From positions 145,479-209,478 of the forward strand of contig NZ_MYFO02000010.1 in assembly GCF_004514475.2 (NCBI RefSeq): 64,000 nucleotides of DNA. The letters are read 5' to 3'. Shown in pieces: positions 34,725 through 42,621 of the stretch. Within the stretch, counting starts at the first letter, position 1. Each line of letters starts with the position of its first letter. Source of the stretch: Paenibacillus athensensis (GTDB lineage: Bacteria; Bacillota; Bacilli; Paenibacillales; NBRC-103111). The notes below the pieces were generated by a model. It made no database searches, was not told where the DNA came from, and worked only from the letters and a program-made list of their open reading frames with translations. The position numbers were made by a program, and so were the translations under genes.

Positions 34725-34964
34725 ATGCTAATCGAAATTGATGGCTACTTCAAGCAAGCATGGCTGCAAACAACAGCCGCATACACAGTAGCTGAATTAC
34801 GAGCGCTTTATGACGATTTTCAAGAAAACAAGGGCTCCCTGTCGCTGGAGCTCGACGTTTGGTTATGCCGCGAACACGGCATGTCCATGCTAAAAAATCC
34901 CAGCGGCAACGCCGATATAATTATTGATACAGATACGGACCGTATCTACAAGCCGAAATGGTAG
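34725..34964 (+). CDS. Small hypothetical protein
   Basis: A 79-residue soluble acidic protein (MLIEIDGYFKQAWLQTTAAY..., ending DTDTDRIYKPKW). CCGGAGG precedes the ATG. No motif is recognised. It closes the AT-rich island before the NERD gene. Confidence 0.65.
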   Translation: MLIEIDGYFKQAWLQTTAAYTVAELRALYDDFQENKGSLSLELDVWLCREHGMSMLKNPSGNADIIIDTDTDRIYKPKW

Positions 34965-35006
34965 TGCATTCATCAGAGTGGCTACAACAGGGAGTGATTG
35001 AGCACC

Positions 35007-35753
35007 ATGAACGTTATTCTGATCGCGGTGATCGCACTGCTGATCTGGCTGCTGTTTGCCCGGCGCACGGCCCAAGGAAAAGGGGAGATCGGCGAACGAA
35101 CGGTCGCTTTTCGTTTGCGCAAGCTGCGCCGCGGCGCTTATTGGGTGCTTGACGATGTGCTGATTCCAGCTCCGCGCGGTACGGCACAAATCGATCATGT
35201 CGTGGTTTCGGTCTATGGGATTTTTGTGATTGAGACGAAGCATTACAGCGGTACGATTTATGGACAGGAGCGGTCAGACTACTGGACGCAGCTGATTAAC
35301 GGACGCAAGGAGGCTTTGTACAATCCTTTACGTCAAAATAATGGCCATATCGTTGCGCTGAAAGCGCTGCTCGGGGAAGCCGCGTCCGGGGTGCCGTGGA
35401 TTCCGATGGTTTGCTTTAGCGGGGCCGCCGATATTCGCGGCGTGGAAACGGAGTCGGAGGTCGTGACGGCCAAGCAATTGCTGCGAACGATCAAGAGCTA
35501 CCGCGAGAAGATACTGGATCGCAGCGAAGAGAAGACGTTGTTCGAGCTGCTGGATGAAGCAAGGCTGACAGGCACCGGAGCGCGTCGGCGTCACGTGCGC
35601 ACGGTGGAGCGGCGGCTGGAGACGCGGGAGCGCGATATTGCCCGGGGATTGTGCCCGCGTTGCGGCGGGGCGCTGATAAACCGTAAGGGCCAATACGGGA
35701 CGTTTCAGGGCTGCGAGCATTTCCCGCGCTGCCGGTTTGTCCACAGACAGTGA
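35007..35753 (+). CDS. NERD-domain protein with zinc ribbon
   Basis: A 248-residue protein with one N-terminal membrane segment (VILIAVIALLIWLLF), a nuclease-related domain (GEIGERTVAFRL, QIDHVVVSVYGIFVIETKHY with the nuclease-fold Asp and Glu/Lys) and a C-terminal topoisomerase-type zinc ribbon CPRCGGALINR...GCEHFPRCRF. Such proteins are thought to bind or process nucleic acid, without a proven role. The ATG at 35007 is 12 bases from GGGAG; a TTG at 34998 is the alternative start. Confidence 0.88.
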   Translation: MNVILIAVIALLIWLLFARRTAQGKGEIGERTVAFRLRKLRRGAYWVLDDVLIPAPRGTAQIDHVVVSVYGIFVIETKHYSGTIYGQERSDYWTQLINGRKEALYNPLRQNNGHIVALKALLGEAASGVPWIPMVCFSGAADIRGVETESEVVTAKQLLRTIKSYREKILDRSEEKTLFELLDEARLTGTGARRRHVRTVERRLETRERDIARGLCPRCGGALINRKGQYGTFQGCEHFPRCRFVHRQ

Positions 35754-35997
35754 AGCGTAGTTACGCGTGAGTACAAAGCAGGTCGGCACCACGCACCAGG
35801 ATTGGCGTGCGGTGCGAAAGATAAGCTCCCGCAGGAGCGCTGCAAGCGGGTTGCCCGCTCCGCGATCTAAAGCCTGCGCGCTGCACCGGCATGCGGAAAG
35901 CCGCCGCACACGGCAATCAGGCCGCCTGCAGCGCAGACAGCCTGATCGTGACGCCTTGCGGCGCGTCATCTATTTTCGGCAATGAATACAAGGTTGA

Positions 35998-36093
35998 TTA
36001 AAGGACAAATGTGCTGGAGATGATGACGAGCAGAATGAAGAGAACGAGAATGGCGGCCGAGGAGGAGTAGCCTACGCCTGCTGGATAACTCAT
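35998..36093 (-). CDS. YjcZ-family sporulation micropeptide 1
   Basis: A 31-residue peptide, MSYPAGVGYSSSAAILVLF then ILLVIISSTFVL. It has the Gly/Tyr-rich start and single membrane helix of YjcZ-family sporulation peptides. AAGGGTG precedes the ATG. A CATAAGCTG box resembling the sigma-K -10 lies 38 bases before the start (36132-36140 region). It is a near copy of the next gene. Confidence 0.8.
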   Translation of the reverse strand: MSYPAGVGYSSSAAILVLFILLVIISSTFVL

Positions 36094-36214
36094 GCGGATC
36101 ACCCTTTCTGTGCGCATTGGTCTTGCTTGAACAGCTTATGCACAAAGCACTGTCTGTGCTTGGGCCAACGTTACTATTGTGTTCGTGCCCGGTATCCGGG
36201 CCGATCCAATGCTC

Positions 36215-36310
36215 TTACAGCATAAACGTGCTGGAGATAATAACGAGCAAGATGAACAACACCAGAATCGCTGTTGCCGAGGTAAAGCCTGCACCTGCCG
36301 GATAAGTCAT
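36215..36310 (-). CDS. YjcZ-family sporulation micropeptide 2
   Basis: A 31-residue peptide, MTYPAGAGFTSATAILVLF then ILLVIISSTFML, about 75 percent identical to the copy at 35998, so a tandem duplication. AAAGGATG precedes the ATG. In Bacillus, YjcZ-type peptides are late mother-cell products; their role is unknown. Confidence 0.8.
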   Translation of the reverse strand: MTYPAGAGFTSATAILVLFILLVIISSTFML

Positions 36311-36352
36311 GATCATCATCCTTTCCGTTTGTCGGGGTGGTTGTTACGAAAT

Positions 36353-36361
36353 TAGCTTATG
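36353..36361 (-). promoter_or_regulatory. Sigma-K-like -10 of yjcZ copy 2
   Basis: On the minus strand this reads CATAAGCTA, fitting CATAnnnTA, 42 bases before the start codon. Copy 1 has CATAAGCTG at the same relative place. The -35 (AC) is not clear. Confidence 0.4.
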
Positions 36362-36485
36362 GCGTTAGCCGCAAAACGCTTGGGCGATTGCAGTGATTGT
36401 GCGTATGCCCGGTTCAGGCCATTGCCCGAGAAATAAGATGGGACGGCACGGTCCGACAAGAAATGGGCGAAGGGAGCCGGAGCTG

Positions 36486-36501
36486 TTGTCGAATTCGACA
36501 A
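36486..36501. promoter_or_regulatory. Palindromic double 0A box
   Basis: TTGTCGAATTCGACAA is a perfect 16-bp palindrome consisting of two head-to-head TTGTCGAA boxes. It lies 59 bases before the -35 of the YvyF-like gene and 176 bases from the yjcZ start. Confidence 0.6.
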
Positions 36502-36559
36502 GAGTAAAAAGGCATGGGACGGACAGCGTGATTTTTTCCGCATATAGGGAAAAGAACTA

Positions 36560-36588
36560 TTGAAGTAGCAGCAGGCCGCTGTTACAAT
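36560..36588 (+). promoter_or_regulatory. Sigma-A promoter of the YvyF-like gene
   Basis: TTGAAG, 17-base spacer, TACAAT. Confidence 0.65.
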
Positions 36589-36657
36589 GTAGTTATATAG
36601 AACTATCCAAAGTGCTATCCGACCTACCACAACTCCAAAACAAGGAAGTGATGGAGC

Positions 36658-37095
36658 ATGCCGAGCCCGCAATTAATGGTAGCCAATTGTCCCCGCTGCG
36701 GTAAAGTGTTTCAAAAGAACGCAAGAAATATGTGCTCGGACTGCACTCACGATCTCGATGGCGCTCTGATCCGCTGTTTGGATTTTTTACGCAAGAACCA
36801 CAAAGCGACAGCCGAGCAAGTCAGCGAGGCGACAGGCGTACCGGGCGACCAGCTTCTTGCCTGGATCAAAGAAAACAAAGTGATGATTTCGGATTATCCG
36901 AATTTGAACTACCCGTGTGCAACGTGCGCCAAGCCGATTCGCAAGCATAAGATGTGTACGGACTGCTTGAATCGGATCAACAAGGACATTCGCGAGCTGA
37001 AGGAGAAAGACAAATCATTCGCCTTTTTACAAGCGCGGCAGGATGCTGGCCGAAGCGGAGCTTTTCAGATCAGCGACCGTTTTCGTCGCGGTTGA
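36658..37095 (+). CDS. YvyF-like flagellar-operon family protein
   Basis: A 145-residue protein with paired zinc-binding motifs: CPRCGKVF and CSDC near the N-terminus, then CATCAKP and CTDC after residue 85, around a helical region ATAEQVSEATGVP and NLNYPC. This matches the YvyF family usually next to flgM in flagellar loci. No flagellar gene is nearby here, so it is either displaced or serves another purpose. It has its own promoter and terminator. Confidence 0.82.
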   Translation: MPSPQLMVANCPRCGKVFQKNARNMCSDCTHDLDGALIRCLDFLRKNHKATAEQVSEATGVPGDQLLAWIKENKVMISDYPNLNYPCATCAKPIRKHKMCTDCLNRINKDIRELKEKDKSFAFLQARQDAGRSGAFQISDRFRRG

Positions 37096-37126
37096 AAATA
37101 GCCCGATCGGGTTATATTAGGGTGTA

Positions 37127-37154
37127 AATCCTCCGATAAGGAGGATGTTTTTTT
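37127..37154 (+). terminator. Terminator after the YvyF-like gene
   Basis: ATCCTCC / GGAGGAT stem with a tight loop followed by seven Ts. Confidence 0.9.
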
Positions 37155-37272
37155 GTCCATATTCACAAAAACGTCACAAAACCTTCATGGATTTGCCATG
37201 TCAAGCGTATGGGATTTTGTTCGGTTTTTCAGTAAAATAAATGAAGTGACTTACAATATGGGGGGCTATGAC

Positions 37273-37653
37273 ATGCAAAAATGGATTTTCCTTGTACTGT
37301 TTCTCGGAGCGGGCGTATTGGGGCTGGGCGTCCTCTTTCAAGATATTTCGGATCGTCAGTCGGAAGCCGCCTCGGAAGCTACAGCTGGGAAACAGCTGAA
37401 AATCGTCGCGTCCAACTGGCAGTTTGACCAACCGGAATACACAGCCGCTCAAGGCGAAGCAACGAAGGTTGTTTTCTCGCAAAAAGAAGGCGTACACGCG
37501 CTGCACATTTCCGGCTCTGGCGTTGACATCAAGCTGGACAAAAACACGCCGACGCAGGAAGTTACGTTCCAGCCGGGCACTTATGACATCGAGTGCATTT
37601 TGCCTTGCGGCGAAGGTCACGCGAAAATGAAGTCGAAATTGGTCGTACAATAA
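37273..37653 (+). CDS. Membrane-anchored CuA-type cupredoxin
   Basis: A 126-residue protein with an N-terminal membrane anchor (WIFLVLFLGAGVLGLGVLF) and an extracytoplasmic cupredoxin domain. The final copper loop CILPCGEGHAKM has the C-x3-C-x3-H-x2-M arrangement of the CuA centre of cytochrome oxidase subunit II, and an upstream His lies in VHALHISG. It is a stand-alone protein with no oxidase genes nearby; electron transfer or copper delivery is likely. GGGGGG precedes the ATG at 37273. Confidence 0.82.
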   Translation: MQKWIFLVLFLGAGVLGLGVLFQDISDRQSEAASEATAGKQLKIVASNWQFDQPEYTAAQGEATKVVFSQKEGVHALHISGSGVDIKLDKNTPTQEVTFQPGTYDIECILPCGEGHAKMKSKLVVQ

Positions 37654-37665
37654 TAGCAAATCGTT

Positions 37666-37698
37666 GGGGAAGGGGTCGCATTGCGGCTCCCTTTTTCC
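37666..37698 (+). terminator. Terminator after the cupredoxin gene
   Basis: Imperfect stem GGGGAAGGGGTCGC / GCGGCTCCCTTTTTCC with a T-rich 3' arm. Confidence 0.5.
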
Positions 37699-37729
37699 AT
37701 TTCAGCGTCTTGCCAAGGAGGCTACCGAA

Positions 37730-39031
37730 ATGAGAATGGTTGACGTGATTCATCGCAAGCGAAGCGGCGAAGCGCTAACAGCGGAGGAAATCCGCTTTGT
37801 CATTGCAGGCTACACGGCCGGGGACATTCCCGATTATCAGATGTCGGCGCTGCTGATGGCGATTTATTTCAACGGGATGACGGCGGAGGAGATTTCGGAG
37901 CTGACGCTGGCGATGGTCGATTCGGGCGACCGGATCGATTTGTCCGAGATTGTCGGTGTTAAGGTCGACAAGCATTCCACAGGCGGCGTTGGCGATAAAA
38001 TCAGTTTGATCGTCGGGCCGATTGTGGCTGCGCTTGGCGTGCCGGTGGCGAAGATGTCCGGCCGCGGGCTCGGGCATACAGGCGGAACCGTCGACAAGCT
38101 CGAAGCGATTCCCGGCTTCAAGATCGAATTAAGCAAGGATGCGTTCGTGGCCGCGGTAAACAGTCATCAAATCGCCATTGTCGGGCAAAGCGGCAATCTG
38201 GCCCCGGCGGATAAAAAAATCTACGCACTACGCGACGTAACGGCGACGGTCGAGTCGATTCCGTTGATTGCCAGTTCCATTATGAGTAAAAAAATCGCCT
38301 CCGGCGCTGACGCGATCGTGCTCGACGTGAAATTCGGCTCCGGTGCGTTTATGAAAACGGCGGACGATGCCCGCGAGCTGGCGCGGACGATGGTGCGCAT
38401 CGGCCAAAACCTCGGCCGCCGCACGATTGCGCTAATCACCGATATGGAGCAGCCGCTGGGGCGGGAAATCGGCAACGCGAACGAAATTCGCGAGTCGATT
38501 GAGGTACTGCGCGGACAAGGCGAGCGCGACTTGAGCGAGGTCGCGGTTGCCGTTGCCGCGCACATGGCTGATCTGGGCGGCGTTGCAGCCGATTACGCAG
38601 CGGCAGAAGCGGCTGTGCGCGGGGTGATCGCCGGCGGGCAGGCGCTGGAGACGTTCCGGCGGTTCGTCGCCGGTCAGGGCGGCAATCCGGCGATTGTCGA
38701 CGAGCCGGAGCTGCTGCCCCAAGCGGCGCTGCACATCGACGTGCCGGCGGCTGCAAGCGGCTACGTCAGCGCGATTGACGCCGAGCAGGTCGGCGTGGCG
38801 GCGATGCTGCTCGGTGCCGGGCGCGCCCGCAAGGAGGATGCGATCGATTATGCGGTCGGCATCACCTTGCACAAAAAGATCGGCGATCCGGTAGCTGCCG
38901 GCGAAGCGATCTGCACGCTGCACGCCAATCGTGAGGACGTGCGCGAAGCCGTGGAGCGGGTGACTGCTGCGTACCGTATCGCCGCCGAACCGCCGGCTGC
39001 GCCGCAGCTGATTTACGATGTCATCGAATAA
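37730..39031 (+). CDS. pdp: Pyrimidine-nucleoside phosphorylase
   Basis: Phosphorolyses uridine and thymidine. The 433-residue protein shows the phosphate site KHSTGGVGDK, SGRGLGHTGGTVDKLEAIPG and the substrate loop SIMSKKIASGADAIVLDVK. AAGGAGG precedes the ATG at 37730. It completes the nucleoside salvage set started by deoB and the two PNP genes, but it has its own unit about 4.6 kb away. Confidence 0.95.
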   Translation: MRMVDVIHRKRSGEALTAEEIRFVIAGYTAGDIPDYQMSALLMAIYFNGMTAEEISELTLAMVDSGDRIDLSEIVGVKVDKHSTGGVGDKISLIVGPIVAALGVPVAKMSGRGLGHTGGTVDKLEAIPGFKIELSKDAFVAAVNSHQIAIVGQSGNLAPADKKIYALRDVTATVESIPLIASSIMSKKIASGADAIVLDVKFGSGAFMKTADDARELARTMVRIGQNLGRRTIALITDMEQPLGREIGNANEIRESIEVLRGQGERDLSEVAVAVAAHMADLGGVAADYAAAEAAVRGVIAGGQALETFRRFVAGQGGNPAIVDEPELLPQAALHIDVPAAASGYVSAIDAEQVGVAAMLLGAGRARKEDAIDYAVGITLHKKIGDPVAAGEAICTLHANREDVREAVERVTAAYRIAAEPPAAPQLIYDVIE

Positions 39032-39068
39032 ATCGCATATCGAAGGCGCGCTGCGCCTGGACTGAACG

Positions 39069-39113
39069 AACCGTTCCGCTGCTGCTGGCTGCAAGCAGGC
39101 GGAGCGGTTTTTT
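39069..39113 (+). terminator. Terminator after pdp
   Basis: ACCGTTCCGC / GCGGAGCGGT stem with one wobble pair and six Ts. Confidence 0.8.
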
Positions 39114-39231
39114 GCATTTTTTATTCCCCAATCTTGGAATATTTTACAGCCGATTCGTCAACACTGAGTAGCAGCAATTCAAGCTGTCATTCGGCTCTTG
39201 CTTCAACCATTCACAGGAGGGGTAGATCGTT

Positions 39232-40410
39232 ATGCTGAAAAAAGGGTTCGTAAGCTGGATAAGTTTGCAATTGATGGCGCTGTTATGGCTGCCGGCCGTG
39301 TTTGGTCAGGAGGCAACGCCGCCGTCGGTCGATTTGGCGCCCAATGCGCAGTCGGCTGTGCTGATGGACGCGGATACGGGCACCATCATCGTTGACAAAA
39401 ACAAGGATAAAAAGCTGCCGCCGGCGAGCATTACGAAAATTATGACGATGCTGCTGATTATGGAAGCCGTCGATTCCGGCAAAATCAAAATGGACGAGAA
39501 GGTGCGCGTTAGCGAATACGCGGCGTCGATGGGCGGTTCGCAAATTTTCCTGGAACCGGGCGAAGAGATGACCGTGCAGGAAATGCTCAAAGGCATCGCA
39601 ATGGCGTCGGGCAACGACGCATCGGTGGCGATGGCCGAAAAGCTGGCCGGCTCGGAGGAAAATTTCGTGCAGATGATGAATGAGCGGGCCAAGCAATTGG
39701 GCATGACGAATACGCATTTTTCCAATTGTAACGGGCTGCCTGTGGATAACCACTATACAACGGCGCAGGACATTGCCACGATGTCGCGTGAGCTGCTCAA
39801 GCATGAAGGCATTACAAAGTTTACCGGGGCCTATCAGGATTACTTGCGCAAGGAGACGCCCAAGCCGTTCTGGCTGGTGAATACGAACAAGCTGGTGCGC
39901 TTCTATACCGGAGCGGACGGATTGAAAACAGGCTATACGAGCGAAGCGAAATTTTGCTTGTCGGCAACGGCCAAGCGCGACAACTTCCGCGTCATTGCCG
40001 TGGTGCTTGGCGAACCGAATACGAAAACCCGCAATGCCGAAGTGACCAAGCTGTTTGATTACGCCTTCGCGCAATATACGAATTATCCGCTGTTTAAAGT
40101 CGGCGACAGTCTCGGCAGCTTCAACGTAGCCAAGGGCGATGTCGCGTCGGTGCCGCTCACAGCTAAGCAAAACTATAGTATTTTGATGAAAAAAGGCGAA
40201 GCCGCAGCGAATATTCGTCACGAATTGCAGCTCGATTCGAACCTGAAAGCGCCGATTGCGCAAGGTCAGCCGATTGGCAAAATCATCGTCTATCAAGGCG
40301 ACGCCGTGCTCAAGGAGTTCCCGCTGGAGTCTCCGGAGGCTGTTGGCAAAGCAGGCTGGTGGAAGCTGTTCAAGCGGACGACAACGAAGCTTTTTACGAC
40401 CAACGAATGA
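39232..40410 (+). CDS. dacF: D-alanyl-D-alanine carboxypeptidase DacF
   Basis: Penicillin-binding protein of class S11 that trims peptidoglycan stem peptides. The 392-residue protein has a signal peptide (about 1-25), the SxxK motif ASITKIM, SGN in ASGNDASVAMAE and KTG in GLKTGYTSEAKF, then the C-terminal beta domain. GGAGGGG precedes the ATG. Its place before spoIIAA matches Bacillus dacF, a forespore gene that affects cortex cross-linking. Confidence 0.95.
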   Translation: MLKKGFVSWISLQLMALLWLPAVFGQEATPPSVDLAPNAQSAVLMDADTGTIIVDKNKDKKLPPASITKIMTMLLIMEAVDSGKIKMDEKVRVSEYAASMGGSQIFLEPGEEMTVQEMLKGIAMASGNDASVAMAEKLAGSEENFVQMMNERAKQLGMTNTHFSNCNGLPVDNHYTTAQDIATMSRELLKHEGITKFTGAYQDYLRKETPKPFWLVNTNKLVRFYTGADGLKTGYTSEAKFCLSATAKRDNFRVIAVVLGEPNTKTRNAEVTKLFDYAFAQYTNYPLFKVGDSLGSFNVAKGDVASVPLTAKQNYSILMKKGEAAANIRHELQLDSNLKAPIAQGQPIGKIIVYQGDAVLKEFPLESPEAVGKAGWWKLFKRTTTKLFTTNE

Positions 40411-40478
40411 CGGGATGACCCGAATTAGCTCGCTTTTCCGCTGCTTTTAGCGCTTTTCTTCTAGTTTTGTCGGGGGGC

Positions 40479-40504
40479 AGGATATTCCACTTTCGCCGTA
40501 GAAT
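40479..40504 (+). promoter_or_regulatory. Sigma-H-like promoter of the spoIIA operon
   Basis: AGGATAT, 14 bases, AGAAT: the same spacing as the spo0A site. A partial 0A box (TTGTCGG) lies eight bases upstream at 40467. B. subtilis spoIIA is transcribed by sigma-H with Spo0A. Confidence 0.6.
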
Positions 40505-40538
40505 CCTAGTTTTCATGACCTGGAAGGAGTGTGCGAAT

Positions 40539-40892
40539 GTGAGCCTGCAAATTGAATTCGAACAAGGCCGAAGAGCGCTGATTGTCAGACTGAAGGGCGA
40601 GCTGGATCATCATACGGCAGACGTCGTAAAGGCCCGCATGGAGGAAGCGATTGCCAAGGAGGATACGCGTCACGTCATATTGAGCCTGCGCGAGCTGAGC
40701 TTTATGGACAGCTCCGGGCTGGGCGTGATTCTCGGGCGCTACAAGCAAATTACGGGCAAGGGCGGCAAGATGGTCGTGTGCGACGTGACCCCGCCGGTAT
40801 ATCGGCTGTTCGAGCTGTCGGGTTTGTTTAAAATCGTCTCGATTCAGGACAATGAGCGCTTGGCTCTCTCCAGTCTGGAGGTTGCGTTATGA
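40539..40892 (+). CDS. spoIIAA: Anti-sigma-F factor antagonist SpoIIAA
   Basis: STAS-domain protein that frees sigma-F by binding SpoIIAB. From GTG at 40539 (after GGAAGGAG) it has 117 residues, and the phosphorylated Ser falls at residue 58 in FMDSSGLGV, as in B. subtilis. The stop overlaps the next start by four bases. Confidence 0.96.
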   Translation: MSLQIEFEQGRRALIVRLKGELDHHTADVVKARMEEAIAKEDTRHVILSLRELSFMDSSGLGVILGRYKQITGKGGKMVVCDVTPPVYRLFELSGLFKIVSIQDNERLALSSLEVAL

Positions 40893-41335
40893 GCGAGATG
40901 AATTTTATGACGCTGCAATTTGCCAGCCGTTCGGAGAACGAGGGCTTTGCCCGCGTCGCGGTCGCTTCGTTCGTGTCCCAGCTGGACCCGACGCTCAACG
41001 AGCTGACCGACATCAAAACCGTCGTGTCCGAAGCGGTAACCAATGCGATCATTCACGGCTACGACAACCGCAAGGACGGTGTTATTACGATAGCAACGCG
41101 CATTGAAGGCGATAAGGTGTTCATTACCGTTGAAGATAACGGGGCGGGCATCGCCGATCTGGAGCAGGCCAAGCAGCCGCTCTACACCTCCAAGCCGGAG
41201 CTGGAGCGTTCCGGCATGGGCTTTACGATCATGGAAAACTTTATGGACGAGGTGGAAGTGGCGACGGCGGTCGGCAGTGGAACGAAAATTACGATGATGA
41301 AGCGAATTGAATCGAAAAAAGCTTTATACAATTAG
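40889..41335 (+). CDS. spoIIAB: Anti-sigma-F factor SpoIIAB
   Basis: GHKL-type protein kinase that holds sigma-F inactive and phosphorylates SpoIIAA. The 148-residue protein has the N box [12 protein letters not shown]1 VEDNGAGI and G2 RSGMGFTIM. It is translationally coupled to spoIIAA by an ATGA overlap. Confidence 0.96.
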   Translation: MSEMNFMTLQFASRSENEGFARVAVASFVSQLDPTLNELTDIKTVVSEAVTNAIIHGYDNRKDGVITIATRIEGDKVFITVEDNGAGIADLEQAKQPLYTSKPELERSGMGFTIMENFMDEVEVATAVGSGTKITMMKRIESKKALYN

Positions 41336-41347
41336 GGGTTTGATCAT

Positions 41348-42103
41348 ATGGATGTCGATTTGAAGCATGCCTCTCACAGCTACTTGGACGACAGTGAAGT
41401 CAAGCGGCTGATCGCCCTTAGTCAATCCGGTGACCAGGTGGCCCGGGAAACGCTCGTCAGCTGCAACATTCGGCTCGTCTGGTCCGTGGTGCAGCGGTTT
41501 TTGAACAGAGGATACGAAGCCGAGGACTTGTTCCAGATCGGCTGTATCGGACTGCTGAAGTCCGTCGATAAATTCGACCTATCGTATGAAGTCAAGTTCT
41601 CCACGTACGCCGTGCCGATGATTATCGGCGAAATCCAGCGTTTCCTGCGCGATGACGGCACCTTGAAGGTGTCGCGCTCACTCAAGGAGCTGGCCAACAA
41701 GATCCGCAAGACGAAGGATGAGCTGTCCAAGCGGCTCGGCCGGCTCCCGACGATCAAAGAGGTGGCCGAGGAGCTGATGATTACCGCAGAGGAAGTCGTC
41801 TTCGCCCAGGAAGCGAACAAGCCGCTGTCTTCGATCCACGAGACTGTGTTTGAGAACGACGGCGATCCGATTACGCTGATCGATCAAATTTCCGATGAGT
41901 CGCAGGAAAAATGGTTCGAAAAGCTGGCGCTGAATGAAGCGATTGGCGCGCTCAGCGAGCGGGAACGGCTGATTGTGTATCTGCGTTATTTCCGCGATCA
42001 GACCCAGTCCGAGGTGGCCGGGCGGCTGGGGATTTCCCAGGTACAGGTGTCACGGCTGGAAAAGAAAATCTTACAGTCGATCCGGGCGCAAATCGCCCAA
42101 TAA
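41348..42103 (+). CDS. sigF: Sporulation sigma factor F
   Basis: First forespore-specific sigma factor. The 251-residue protein has region 2 (GYEAEDLFQIGCIGLLKSVD, KFSTYAVPMIIGEIQRFLRD), region 3 (RLPTIKEVAEEL) and region 4 (LSERERLIVYLRYFRDQTQS, EVAGRLGISQVQVSRLEKKI). Twelve bases separate it from spoIIAB, and a strong terminator follows, so the spoIIA operon ends here. Confidence 0.97.
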   Translation: MDVDLKHASHSYLDDSEVKRLIALSQSGDQVARETLVSCNIRLVWSVVQRFLNRGYEAEDLFQIGCIGLLKSVDKFDLSYEVKFSTYAVPMIIGEIQRFLRDDGTLKVSRSLKELANKIRKTKDELSKRLGRLPTIKEVAEELMITAEEVVFAQEANKPLSSIHETVFENDGDPITLIDQISDESQEKWFEKLALNEAIGALSERERLIVYLRYFRDQTQSEVAGRLGISQVQVSRLEKKILQSIRAQIAQ

Positions 42104-42115
42104 TCGCATATACCG

Positions 42116-42166
42116 CAAAAAGCCACAGACCGGCTTTCCCCGAAGGGAAGCGCCGCTGTGGCTTTT
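42116..42166 (+). terminator. Terminator of the spoIIA operon
   Basis: AAAAGCCACAG / CTGTGGCTTTT stem around a smaller hairpin, T-rich after the stem. The minus strand is also T-rich, so it may serve the convergent DUF378 gene. Confidence 0.85.
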
Positions 42167-42228
42167 GTGCGTCTGTACAGCCGCCGGTTCGTTACGGGCC
42201 ATCCGCCCGCGCCTGTCTGACAATCCGG

Positions 42229-42438
42229 TTAACGGACGGTCGACCGGTCGTCAAAGTAAAATTTGATGCTGTACAGCCCGCAAAGACCGACGAGCGTGTA
42301 GATGACGCGGCTGAGGCCCGAGGATTCGCGGTGCGAGTCCCCGCCGAATAAAGCACTGACCAAATCCCATTCGAAAAGCCCTACCAAAAGCCAATTCAGC
42401 GCGCCGATAATGACCAGCGTCAACGCTAATTTTGCCAT
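42229..42438 (-). CDS. DUF378 membrane protein
   Basis: A 69-residue protein with two membrane segments (LALTLVIIGALNWLLVGLF and VIYTLVGLCGLYSIKFY) and the conserved NWLLVG motif of DUF378 (YuzA-like). Start at 42438 behind AAAGGGTG. Function unknown. It is inserted between the spoIIA and spoVA operons. Confidence 0.88.
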   Translation of the reverse strand: MAKLALTLVIIGALNWLLVGLFEWDLVSALFGGDSHRESSGLSRVIYTLVGLCGLYSIKFYFDDRSTVR

Positions 42439-42554
42439 GTCGTTCACCCTTTCTGTCAGGAATCAGTTTGCTTTTTTCACCGTTAATATGCCTTGAACGA
42501 TTCCGGGCTATGCGCGGGAAATCCGGTAGGAGGATTTACCACGCAGCGCGGCGT

Positions 42555-42582
42555 GTATTGGGCTTGAACGATTTGCATACTA
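42555..42582 (+). promoter_or_regulatory. Sigma-G-like promoter of spoVA
   Basis: GTATT, 16 bases, CATACTA. The -10 matches the sigma-G consensus exactly. B. subtilis spoVA is a sigma-G operon. Confidence 0.55.
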
Positions 42583-42621
42583 ACCCTATAAAGGGGCGAA
42601 TTAGCAGGAGGTGAGGATGGC

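Larger units (their letters stand above)
36311..36657. other. Regulatory intergenic region yjcZ/yvyF
   Basis: 347 bases without a gene. It holds a sigma-K-like -10 for the minus-strand yjcZ copy, a perfect palindromic double 0A box and a consensus promoter for the plus-strand YvyF-like gene. Confidence 0.7.

Noticed and set aside
35767..35985. Plus-strand open frame of 72 codons after the NERD gene
   Set aside because: Arg/Ala-rich, no ribosome site, and no sign of codon selection; the region is a GC-rich spacer with inverted repeats.
36352..36672. Minus-strand open frame of 106 codons upstream of the YvyF-like gene
   Set aside because: It covers the promoter and 0A palindrome, lacks a ribosome site and has shadow-like composition.
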